From NCBI GenBank assembly GCA_027924645.1, contig BSBN01000252.1, positions 1,860,001 to 1,924,000 of the forward strand: a stretch of 64,000 bases of DNA, written 5' to 3'. Positions 11,850 through 21,900 of this stretch are shown one piece after another (positions within the stretch are counted from its first letter, which is position 1; each line of letters begins with the position of its first letter). A model generated the notes under the pieces. The model saw only the letters and a program-made list of their open reading frames with translations. It searched no databases and had not been told where the DNA came from. Made by a program: the position numbers and the translations under genes. The DNA comes from Cunninghamia lanceolata. Taxonomy: Eukaryota > Streptophyta > Pinopsida > Cupressales > Cupressaceae.

Positions 11850-13352
11850 CCAAGTGTCTTGATCATTCCAAGCTACACCAAACAGTGAAAGTCTCTTAAG
11901 AGCCCTAAGACCAAAAAAGTGTCAAATTTTGGCCCTATTGTTCTCTCAAATAGTGGCACCTACGAATGTCTCATTTACACCTATAGGTGGATGTTAGGTC
12001 CACCTATAGGTGGATTTAAGTTCCACCTACAAAAACCTATCTTGGTTTTTTATTAACTCAAATTTGTTTTCTTGTTGTGGTGATGAATGTAATGTTGCAA
12101 AATGCTTCAATTTTGTTCAATGATAGGGTGCTAGGAGTGATATATTGCAGTCCACACCTTTTGATACCAAATTGATAACATCAATACATCTAAGTGAGTG
12201 GGTTATTGTGAGTAGAGGTGTCTTTTCGATGGCAAACATCCTAATCCTTTCGAGCTACATCAAACTAAGAAAGTCTCTTAAGAACCCTAAGAGTAAAAAG
12301 GTGTCAAATTTTGATGCAACAATTATTAGAATTTGTGCCACCTAGGAATGTTTCATTTACAATTACAAGTGGATTTCATGTCTGTTTATAATAACCTATC
12401 TTGGTTTCTATCAACTCCAAACTGTTTGATTGTAGCAATAATGAATGTATTCTTACAAAATGCCTCATTTGTATTCAGTCCAAGGGTACTAATAGCCATA
12501 TTTGTTGTTCTTCACCTCATCCAGGACTAAAACAACAATGCCAACATATTAGGGTGGGTGAGTAATGCTAGTGGAGGCCACATTTCATTCCCTAGGTGTC
12601 CTGATCCTTCTAAGCTACATCATACCAAGAAAGTCTCTTAAGAGCCCTAAGAGCAAAAATGTGTCAAACTTTGACGTAGTGATTCTTAAAATCCATGGCA
12701 CCTAGGAATGTTTCTTTTACACCTACAAGTGGATTTTGGCTCCATCTACGATAGCCTGTCTCATTTTCTATCAACTCAAAATTGTTTGATCATGCGAACA
12801 ATGAATGCATTCTTGCAAAATGCCTCATTTGCATTCAATGTAAGGATGCCAATAGCCATGTTTCTTGTTCTAAACCTCATGGGAATAAATTGACAGTGCC
12901 AACACATTAGGGTGGGTGAATGAATGTTAGTGGAGGCCTCATTTCACTCCCTAGGTCTCCTAATCCTTCCAAACTGCATCGAGACCATGAAAGTCTATTA
13001 AGAGCCCTAAAAGGAAAAAAGTGTCAAACTTTGACACAATGATTCTTAGAATTTGTGGCACCTAGGAATGTTTTGTTTGCACCTAAAAGTGGATGTCATG
13101 TCCATCTATAATATACTATCTTACAAAATGCCTTATTTACATTTAGTATAAGGGTGCTAATAGCCATATTTTTTTATTTTGCACATCATGGGACCAAACC
13201 AATAATGCCAACACATTAAGGTGATGGATGAATGTTAGTGGAGGATTCATTTCATTTCCCAAGTGTCCCAATCCTTTCAAGCTACATTAGATCAAGAAAC
13301 TCCCTTAAGAGCCCTAAGAGTAAAAAAGTGTAAAACTTTGACGCAATGATTC
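11850..13352 (+). repeat. ~360-bp satellite array, segment 1 (about 4 units)
   Basis: A unit recurs with recognisable landmarks: (g)tgtcctgatccttc, then aagtctcttaagagccctaag, then gtgtcaaactttgac, then cacctaggaatg, then caaaatgcctcatttg. The first landmark occurs near 11866, 12235, 12596, 12956 and 13264, giving periods of about 360-370 bp with one shortened unit of 308 bp. Units are roughly 75-85 percent alike by eye. The array continues at 30823 and 37430 after removal of two insertions. Short open frames inside are by-products of the repetition. Confidence 0.85.
13348..13352. other. Target site duplication GATTC (left)
   Basis: GATTC directly precedes the TGTTAGG terminus of the complete Tat-type element and is repeated exactly at 30823-30827 directly after its far terminus. 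Five base pairs is the usual size for LTR-element integration. Satellite sequence resumes in register on the other side. Confidence 0.95.
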
Positions 13353-14324
13353 TGTTAGGTCTCAAAAATGCAAGTTACTAATCCTAAGAGGATGCCAGGC
13401 TCTATATTTGGATTTGGAACGTTTTTGAACTAACTTGACGAAATCAACCTTCAAGGTTTGATGATTTTCTACACTTTAGGTCCTGCTACACCTAGGCGGG
13501 TGAACCTTAAAATATTAAAGCAGTCTGAATGTGGATGAATGGACTAACTAGGTCTATCTATAATGGCATAGGATGTATGATAGATGACAAAGCTGACTAA
13601 TTAATTCTATATGTAATGTTTAATAAGTGATTTGCAGAAATTATATAAGCAATATCAAAAGGTTTTAATTAATGAGTTGAGTGAGACCAGTGCCTTGTTG
13701 GGTAACAGAGTCAATTTGAAGGACTGAGAACAGTAGTTTCTAAATGGTAATAATTCTAGATATTTGGCACAGTTCTGGTTTATAGCTTGTATAAACGTGC
13801 AAATAAATGACTGACAGACTCTTCTTGATAATCCAACCAAATAAAATCAGAGATCTTATAATTCACCAGAAGGTACTTTAATCCTCACTTGAAGGAACCA
13901 AATGAAATGAAAAGACAAGATTACAGATAATATTTTACTGGAGACAGTGTGTCAATCCTAATTATATGGCTCTACTTAGTAATCCCAACTTACTACTTCC
14001 AGGTTACTGTGAATAAATCAGAAGGGTTTAATTCCTTAGGATGGATACCAACCGAATTGATCACACAGATACAGCGAATGTGTATTGACAGATTAAATGT
14101 ATACTTGATAGTTTAATCTGAATAACAGGGAAATGCAGAAATGGAGACAGCCACACAATTGAATAATTTCAACAAATAACTGATACCCAAATGGAAATAC
14201 TGAATCAGAGAACTTCAAATTTCTTCTTTAAAATAAAATATGCAACATGATCATTCTGGAATATTATGTATATGTATATCTAAATATCTTCTACTGCTGA
14301 TCTTTCAGCATAGATTGTTTGGAC

Positions 14325-14332
14325 TTATATAG
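14325..14332 (-). promoter_or_regulatory. Probable LTR TATA box (3' LTR copy)
   Basis: The minus strand reads CTATATAAGTCC here, a good plant TATA box, about 75 bp after the stop codon of the LTR ORF. Its place implies that transcription starts near 14295 and that the ORF belongs to U3. The start site is inferred from spacing only. Confidence 0.55.
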
Positions 14333-14406
14333 ATATCTTCAAGAAGAGATACAACTCTTCAATAAGTCTCTTGAGATTTTAACAAACAATAATTACATAA
14401 TCTTAA

Positions 14407-17391
14407 CTAGGCTCTGTTTAGCCATAAATAGACTTTTGTTAGATGATCCAAGTACTCCTGCGCACGGTGAGAATCAGTAAGCTCGACTGCACTCCTGGTG
14501 ATTATATCGAGGGTGATCATTTCCTCCAGTTGCTTGCAAACTTCTGTAGATACAGAGGCTTTATCTTTTAGGGCTCCTGTGGCTTTGTGTAATATAACTT
14601 GACAATCAATAGTCCACTCTTCTTTGCTCTTTACCTCTCCATTATCTTTGAATATTCTGGGCACCCCTACGTCTGATGCATCAGTCCCTTCCTTAGCATC
14701 AGCTTTGAGTTTATCATAAAAATTCTGGTGCCTTTTGAGTAATGCTCTTGCCTCAGAGACATCTGTGCTATCAGGGGTACCTCTGTTTTGCAACTCGATC
14801 ACCTTTTCTTGTATCCTCTGATCAAGCCTCTCATGTTCTTTGACTGCTTTATGATTTTCCGAGTAGTTATCCCAAAACTGGTTTAACCACCGTACCATGT
14901 TTGCATACCTGCTCTGCAGTATTGTAACAAATGCATCTATTTGAATTTGTTTGGCTTGATCATGGGATATCTCTTGACTACTTTGTGAGCTTTCACCTTG
15001 AGTTATTCTCTTCGTGGATTGCCCAAAGGTGCTCTTAACAGCATCCTTCAAGTAGTCATTCTCCTTTGTTAATCTTTCACAATTCAGCTTGTAGGCATCC
15101 CTTTCCTTGATTAACATCTGAGCTTGTGCTTTATTCAATTTTGCAACATTGATACCAATGTCTGCAGTAATTATGGGGTCAGTCTCACCTGCTCTAAAAG
15201 TCATAACATGGCCAAAAGTTTTCTCAGTGTCTATTATGGCCGTCTTCTTATGGGGAGGATACAATGCCCATATCATTAAAGAATTTTCATCATTGTTGTA
15301 TCTTGTTCCCATATAGACTTCATTAACTCCTTCTGGAGTAAGCTTATACTTATCATCAGCATTATTCAAAAAACTATCAAAAACCAGAGCAGAATTTAGA
15401 TCTAAGCCGGGAAAAATCATAACCCCCGCATCTTTAAGCAGCTGTCTGCCTCTGCTTGGTGTCATGTCCTGCATTTCCTTGTCCACTGTCTCCTTTAACA
15501 TCTCCAATAACTGTTTTTCATTGTCAGCAGAAACATTATCTACTGACTCTCTAATTTCCTTTCCCTTGTATTTATACAGGAATGATTTAAATTCCTTTGA
15601 ATGAATGAATGTATCATCTGACACAAAAGAATCATAAGCCTTTTGGCGTGGATCTTCATCAGCAGATCCCTCCTCATCATGTATCACAACTGGAGGCTGA
15701 TATTGTTGCATTTTTCTTTTAGACATTTCTGTTGTCTTATCTTGTGGCTGTTCAGTCAATTCTTCCTCTTCAGACGATACCACTTCAACTTCTGCCAACT
15801 GCTTTTTCTTTTCATTCAAATCTCTGTTATATTTCTCCACTACCAGATCGACTTCAGCCTCTTCCAAATTTCTAATAACATCATCATGTGGATAATGTAT
15901 GTGCATGTATCCACTGAGATTTTGTTTTCTTCTTGCATAGTCAATGAAACCCTCAGGGTCAAACCCTTTCCTCACCTCAGCAGTCACCATGTTATAATGC
16001 ATTAGTTTATCCAAAATGAGATTATACCCTTCTTTTGAAACCACAGTAAAATCTCCAAAACACAAAGTACTAGGCATGAATGATTGTTTATCATGCGAAC
16101 TTAGATGCATGACATTGGAACAATGCATTTGCCTAATTATTTCCAGATATGCAATCCTGTCAGGGACAGTTTTAGGCAATATAAAGGGGGCATCCTCAAA
16201 ACCATACACTCTGATCATGGTAGCGTCCTCAAAACAATACCAGTCTCCCCAATTATGAGTGACAGCAGGGGGGCCACCAAAATCTTTTGGCCTGAGGAAT
16301 CTTTTTATTTCATCTGAAATTGAATATTCACAGGGGTGGTTGAAATACCTATACAGCACTTTAACACAATGCTCCTCAAATTGAGCATAGCTGGAGTTAG
16401 CATACCTGCTATCCCAGATTCTGGTCCACATTTGTACAGGTATCTTCTCCCCTTTCTTACCTGCAGCAACAACTTGAAGCTCATTTGGCCACAATCCTAC
16501 TTCCTGGCCGTAGTATAAGACCATATGCATGAGCATCGAGTAATGCTCAAAAGAGCATGCTGGAGCATTGTTTTTCATTGCAGATAGACCAGAGTCTATT
16601 CTAGTAGCAACATAGGAGGCATAATCAAACTGTCTGGCATTGTGACATTGAATATCAGAGGTTATGACCATTAGAGGAATAGCCATAAACTCAGGGACCT
16701 CTGAGCCAAGGACTTGACCTACAGAATAGTAAGTATATTGAATGTATGGTTCAAAAATGGATACATGAAAGGGAGGGCCATCATTCTCAGTCAAGGGTAT
16801 CACTTCTCCTTCGATCCTGGGTCTATGAATGGGTAACCTCCATCCATTGTAGGTTGTATCCATTCTCCAGTATTCTTTATCCAAGTCTTCATAGACAACA
16901 GGGACAGTGCACAAATCATCCAAATCATACACCTCACAAATAGCATTTTTTGATAGGTGTATAATTGGTTTTCCCTGAGGGTTGCAGATAGCCTTCAGGC
17001 CTGAATTGTAATGCCTGGCTAATAGTTGCAGGAGTTCTACATTCAAGAATACATTAGGTACAACCAGTTTGCCTAAATTCATGTGCCATGGGTTTGACAC
17101 AGGGGCATTTCTAAATCTTCTGTTGTAATGAAACCTGAAGAGTTCATATCCCCTAATTGGGGTCCAAATATCTCCCAGGCGCTTATGTTTGTCTTCTAAT
17201 TTTTCTACTTCTGCCCTAAGTTGGGCAGACCTCCTGGCCTTGGGAGCTGACCCAGGCAACTGATCAATCAAGTCCTGATTTAGTTTCCTGTCTTTCACTT
17301 TTTCTTCAGGGGTTTGATCAGTTTTTTGCTTCTTTGGTTTACTGGTTTCTCCTTGTGATTTTCTTCCTTTTCCTTTCCCCGAAGTTTCCAT
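14407..17391 (-). CDS. LTR-embedded 994-residue protein of unknown function (3' LTR copy)
   Basis: An uninterrupted sense-strand ORF lies inside the U3 part of the LTR. I recognise no named domain. The N-terminus (about residues 1-40) is Lys-rich (GKGKGRK, KPKKQK) and could be a nuclear-localisation or nucleic-acid-binding tail; residues about 55-72 can form a short coiled coil. A globular region of roughly residues 75-500 contains the segments shared with members B and C: HYN..L..I..PQGKPIIHL, the QMW segment, IRVYGFEDAPFILP, RIAYLEIIRQM and GFDPEGFIDYARR. An acidic linker (SSEEEELTE, near 535) follows, then FVSDDTFIHSKEFKSFL, a coiled coil near 750-790, and a helical C-terminus. It differs from the 5' copy by one residue (Val instead of Ala in the DASD(V/A)GVPRIF segment). 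In genomic RNA it would be the last ORF, so translation would need a spliced or internally initiated RNA. Possible roles (capsid accessory, envelope-like, regulator) cannot be told apart. Confidence 0.85.
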   Translation of the reverse strand: METSGKGKGRKSQGETSKPKKQKTDQTPEEKVKDRKLNQDLIDQLPGSAPKARRSAQLRAEVEKLEDKHKRLGDIWTPIRGYELFRFHYNRRFRNAPVSNPWHMNLGKLVVPNVFLNVELLQLLARHYNSGLKAICNPQGKPIIHLSKNAICEVYDLDDLCTVPVVYEDLDKEYWRMDTTYNGWRLPIHRPRIEGEVIPLTENDGPPFHVSIFEPYIQYTYYSVGQVLGSEVPEFMAIPLMVITSDIQCHNARQFDYASYVATRIDSGLSAMKNNAPACSFEHYSMLMHMVLYYGQEVGLWPNELQVVAAGKKGEKIPVQMWTRIWDSRYANSSYAQFEEHCVKVLYRYFNHPCEYSISDEIKRFLRPKDFGGPPAVTHNWGDWYCFEDATMIRVYGFEDAPFILPKTVPDRIAYLEIIRQMHCSNVMHLSSHDKQSFMPSTLCFGDFTVVSKEGYNLILDKLMHYNMVTAEVRKGFDPEGFIDYARRKQNLSGYMHIHYPHDDVIRNLEEAEVDLVVEKYNRDLNEKKKQLAEVEVVSSEEEELTEQPQDKTTEMSKRKMQQYQPPVVIHDEEGSADEDPRQKAYDSFVSDDTFIHSKEFKSFLYKYKGKEIRESVDNVSADNEKQLLEMLKETVDKEMQDMTPSRGRQLLKDAGVMIFPGLDLNSALVFDSFLNNADDKYKLTPEGVNEVYMGTRYNNDENSLMIWALYPPHKKTAIIDTEKTFGHVMTFRAGETDPIITADIGINVAKLNKAQAQMLIKERDAYKLNCERLTKENDYLKDAVKSTFGQSTKRITQGESSQSSQEISHDQAKQIQIDAFVTILQSRYANMVRWLNQFWDNYSENHKAVKEHERLDQRIQEKVIELQNRGTPDSTDVSEARALLKRHQNFYDKLKADAKEGTDASDVGVPRIFKDNGEVKSKEEWTIDCQVILHKATGALKDKASVSTEVCKQLEEMITLDIITRSAVELTDSHRAQEYLDHLTKVYLWLNRA

Positions 17392-17519
17392 TTGTTTTGA
17401 AAAAATTTGGCAGGAAATTCAAATACAGGTAATATAGTGGTTTGTGTATGTGTACCTGTCGCTCGATGACTGGAATTGGAAACCTTTGCTTTTGCCCTGA
17501 GAATTCTTCTGTATTCTGC

Positions 17520-18520
17520 TATCGGACGGTTTTTTGCAATTATAATGATCGTATGAACTTTGTAGCCGTTTTGTATTAATTATCTGATCAATTCAATGTT
17601 CATCGCTGTGAAGTGTCACATCGCCATAACTCTTCCTATCGGCGTGCCTTTTTGAAATGTCTGAACGACCTCAACCCTTTTTTATGGCGCGGACGGTCAA
17701 TCGGCGTAACCCCTCAATTGTATCCCCGATGCCATGTAGTATCATATTTCAAGTGGGTGTGACCATCGGCATGATTTCCTTCATCGCCAAGAGTTTTAGA
17801 TCTCTCCGCGATATGGCAAGTCCCACCGATATACTTTGCTTATCGGGAAGATTGAGACCATCGGGATACTAAAATTATGTCTCCCCGATCTTTATTGTCT
17901 TACCGATAGTCTGTTTGTGTATGAACTTTTATCTTTATCGGAATGACATTCTCTATCGGGATAACTTTCTCAAGATACCCCGATCGAAATCATCTCCCCG
18001 ATGCCCTTTATCACATCCTTCATCGGGCAAAGCTTAGTAATGTCCCACCGATATCTTTTGATCGCCGTGACTTATGAATCGGCAAGACTTGCTTCTTTTG
18101 TTCCGATGTGTCAAGCTATCCCGATGAAGATGCATCGCTGTGAGTCTCGCCGATAACTTTCTTATCGCCAGGACTTTTGATCGTCGGAGACTCACTTGTT
18201 TTCTATTCCGATGGTTCATTTCTCACCGATGACTATTGCTTTGTTAGCCTCGCATGCTGTTCGGTGAAACTCTTGCCGAAAGTGCTTCATCGGTATGATA
18301 TATATCGTCGGGGCAACTTCTAAAAGATCATCCGATAGATATTTGTCATACCGATCGGCATGACCACTTGCCTTTCTTGCCGATGTAGAGTCATCGGTGT
18401 TGCTTACTCCATCGGTGAGCTCCATGATTCTTCTTCCGATCTCCATTTTTACGCCGATGGTTGTTTTCAAACAATTCGCTGTGTATCGGTGTAAGCCACA
18501 CGACCTTATGCCGATGGATT
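17520..18520. promoter_or_regulatory. U3 array of CCGAT/ATCGG motifs (3' LTR)
   Basis: About 30 exact CCGAT or ATCGG pentamers, plus variants such as ATCGCC and TCGTCGG, occur between about 17520 and 18500, in both orientations and typically 20-40 bp apart. They sit in loosely repeated blocks with gact(t)/ttt spacers. CpG is much denser here than in the surrounding AT-rich DNA. The array lies upstream of the LTR ORF and could hold binding sites for a host factor or act as a promoter or enhancer for the ORF. Small ORFs here (60-84 codons) are artefacts of the composition. Confidence 0.6.
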
Positions 18521-18674
18521 GATTTTGATGATTTTTTTACACTGTTCATCCCTAGACTTTTTATGAGATACAAAAATTTTATATTGTGGTCCTTTTGGGA
18601 TATTCCTTTAGGGTTTATTCAAATATGATGGAATAAGGGAATAGTAAAATTTTGAAAATTTTACTGTGCTAACA

Positions 18675-18911
18675 GTGGCTCTGTCTGGGATGAATACTCC
18701 CTGTGAGTATACAAGGATCCAAATCTCCTGGGGAAGTAGACCACATCTTTTATTATTTTTGGGGTGAGGTTTTATGGAACTGGAAAAAAGGAAAGGAACA
18801 AATGATGGGGAGCGGGAATGATTCCTAGACTACTGTGCATGGAAAAATATTTTTGAGAATTAGTTGAATGTTGTCCATGCACTGGCAACATTCAATTCTC
18901 TTTGTACATGT
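18675..18911 (-). other. Non-coding stretch between pol and 3' LTR, no obvious polypurine tract
   Basis: In element orientation this 237-bp stretch follows the gag-pol stop and should end in a purine tract next to the 3' LTR. Instead the last bases read CCCAGACAGAGCCAC. On the opposite strand that edge starts one base inside the LTR border as TGGCTCTGTCTGGGATGA, which resembles a primer binding site in form. The nearest short purine runs (AGGGAG, CAGGAGA) are 30-60 bp away. The true plus-strand priming site is uncertain. Confidence 0.5.
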
Positions 18912-21900
18912 TTATGAAAAGAACTGCTTCAAGTATTGCCCATGTACTGGCAATTCTTGCTCCTCTCCTGACATATTCTGTACATAGTAAGAATCATCAC
19001 CTCCCTTGCCAGTGATAACAAAAGGACCCAACCACAGGGCTTCAAATTTTCCATGTTTTCCTTTGCCTTGACATCTTGCATTCCACATTAGTACCAGATC
19101 ATTAATTTCAAACTTTCTTTCTTTGGCCTTTTTGTCAAAGAGATATTTTACCTGTGATTGTAATTTAATATTCTGTTTCTGAGCCATTCTTCTTGCTTCA
19201 TCAAGCTCTGCCAATTGTTCCAACCTTTCCTCCATTGGTTCAGGGATATTCAGGTCTTCCTGGAGAATGAATTTGTATATTGGTATAAGATTTTCTAATG
19301 GTAATCTTGCTTGGGTTCCATATACCAATTCATAAGGGGATCTCCCAATTGCCCTTTTTATAGTAATCCTGTCAGCCCATACTGCCATTCTTAATTTTGA
19401 ATCCCAAGCCTTCTTATTTCTATCCAACATTCTTTTTATGATTTTCAACAGACTCTTATTACTTGATTCGGCTTGTCCATTGGCCTGTGGATGGTAAGGA
19501 GCAGCATAAGAAACAGTGATACCATATGTGCTGCAAAAACCTTTGAATTCATCAGATCTAAAGCACATCCCATTATCAGTAATCAGTCTTACAGGAGTAC
19601 CAAACCTGCATATAATGTTATCCATTAGAAAATTTATCACAACTTTACTAGTAGCCTGTCTGGTTGGGATTGCTTCCACCCATTTTGTAAAGTAATCAGT
19701 AGCTACTAAAATCCATCGGTGCCCCCCACTTGATTTCTCTGAAATTTCACCTATAAAATCAATACCCCACTGATAAAATGGAGCCTCAACTTGCATAGGT
19801 TTTAAAGGTAGTGCTCCATGATACTTTAACTTCCCTGAGAACTTTTGGCATGCTTCACATTTTCTAGTGTACTGGTATGAATCGTTAAAGACTTTAGGCC
19901 AATAGTACCCTGCCCTCAAAATTTTGTGGGCTGTAGTTTTTGCTGAGAAATGTCCCCCGCACATGCCTTCATGCAATTCCTTCATAATATGTTTTGATTG
20001 ATATTCATCCAAACATAATAGTAGAACCCCATCTCTATTTTTCCAATAGAGATCTCCACCAATGAGTACATATTTTGAAGCTTGTAGTTTGAGTGTCCTT
20101 CTTTTGTTATCATCATATCCTTCAGGACTCTTCATATGTGTTAGATAATATACTATATCAGTATACCATGGAGTATGTTCAATACTGGTACTTGCATCAA
20201 TATTACATATATGGGAAGCTTCTAGGTTATTTTCAGTCATCAATTTGGCAAGACCCTGTCCTCTTACTAATTTAGTGATTTGGATTTCAATGTTGAATTC
20301 CTGAATCCTATTGATCCACCTACATCTCCTACCCGTGACCTCAGTTTGAATCAGTACATCCTTGACTGCAGCATTAGGAACATATGCTATGATTTTAGCC
20401 CCTACCAAATATGGTCTAAAGTTTTTTACTGCTTTTACCAATGCATATGCCTGTTTTTCAATAATGTCATACTTCAACTCTGCATTCTGAAGGGACTTGC
20501 TAAAGAAAGAGATTGGCTGTTCATATCCATCATTATTTTTCTGCAACAACACTGCTGCCACTGTATGATAGGAAGCAAATGAAAAAAGTTGGAAAGGTTT
20601 GCCGAAATCAGGGGATATTAAGACTGGAGCTTGTTTGATGGCCTCCTTAATGTTACCAAATGCTTCCATTGCTTCTGTTGTCCATTTCATATCTGAGTTC
20701 TTCTTCAGCATTCTTGATATAGGACAAACAATCTCTGCGAAATTTGGTATAAATCTTCTGACAAAATTTATCTGACCAAAAAATGATTGTATAGCTTTTA
20801 CATTTTTTGGAATAGGGACCTGATCAATTGCCTCCACCCTTTCAGGATCTATTTTAACTCCTTCCTTCGAGACTATATGGCCAAGCAATTTTCCTTCTGT
20901 TACTGCAAATTGGCATTTTTTAGGGTTCAATGATATTCCATATTCTAGGGCTTTGACAAATATCTGTTCTAGATGTGTGCAATGATCTTCAGCCCTTTTT
21001 GAATATGCTGTTAAATCGTCTTGATAGACTATCATAATCTTATTGATCAATTCAGCAAAAGCTACATCCATCGCTCTTTGAAATGTTGCCCCAGCATTAG
21101 TTAATCCAAATGGCATTCTCAAATATACATATGTTCCCCACGGAGTGGTGAATGCGGTCTTGAATTGTTCAGACTCCTTAACCTTTACCTGATTGTAGCC
21201 AGAGAAACCATCCATCATGGATAGTAATTCACATCCAGTAACTTTCTGTAATATCGCCTCCATATTGGGAAGAGGATAATTATCTTTGAGAGAAGATTTA
21301 TTCAGGTTTCTGAAATCCACACACAGTCTAATGTCACCATTCTTTTTTCTGACAGGTACTAAGTTTGAGACCCAGGAAGAATGTCTAATAGGCTTGATTA
21401 TAGCTCCATCCCTTAACTTTGTAAGTTCCTCCAGCATTTTCGGAGCCAATGTAGGATTAATCGGCCTTTGTTTCTGTCTGAATGGTTTTGCATCTGGTTT
21501 GAGTGGTATCTCATGTTGAAATAGATCCTCTCTATATGCCTTTAAGTCATCATATGACCAAGCAAACACATGCCTATACTTCCTAAGTAGATTGATAATT
21601 CTACTTCTGATTTTCTGGTCAAGATTCCTCCCAATATATACATTTTTTGGGGTTGTCTGAGTCCCCAAGTTCACTTCCTCAAGATTCTCAGGTATCACTG
21701 GTGTTTCTTTCTTCTTGTATCTATCATGCCCATCAAATGCTTTTTCTAATGCAATAAGCCCTTTGGGTATCTTATTTGTCTTCAGTTGAACTACTTCTTG
21801 ACCGAATAGGGTTTCTTTCCCATCGTGTTTCTCCACAAATGCACTGAAATCAATTTCTTGATTTTCATAATAATCAGCACAATGTAAGAAATTGATTATA

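Larger units (their letters stand above)
13353..18674 (-). repeat. 3' LTR of the Tat-type element
   Basis: This is 5322 bp with TG...CA ends and the same length as its partner, with no indel noted. In element orientation the order is a motif-rich upstream U3 (18674 to about 17392), the 994-codon ORF (17391-14407), a TATA box (14332-14325), and about 0.95 kb of R/U5. As the 3' LTR, its U3 ORF would lie downstream of pol in the genomic RNA. Confidence 0.95.

Noticed and set aside
15643..16005. 120-codon plus-strand ORF inside the LTR ORF (also at 27791-28153)
   Set aside because: It is antisense to the 994-codon frame, is present only because both LTRs are identical, and has no domain. Treated as a shadow.
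17657..18573. Several 60-84-codon ORFs in the U3 motif array
   Set aside because: They arise from the repeated CCGAT/ATCGG composition, occur on both strands and overlap each other; no motif or consistent start.
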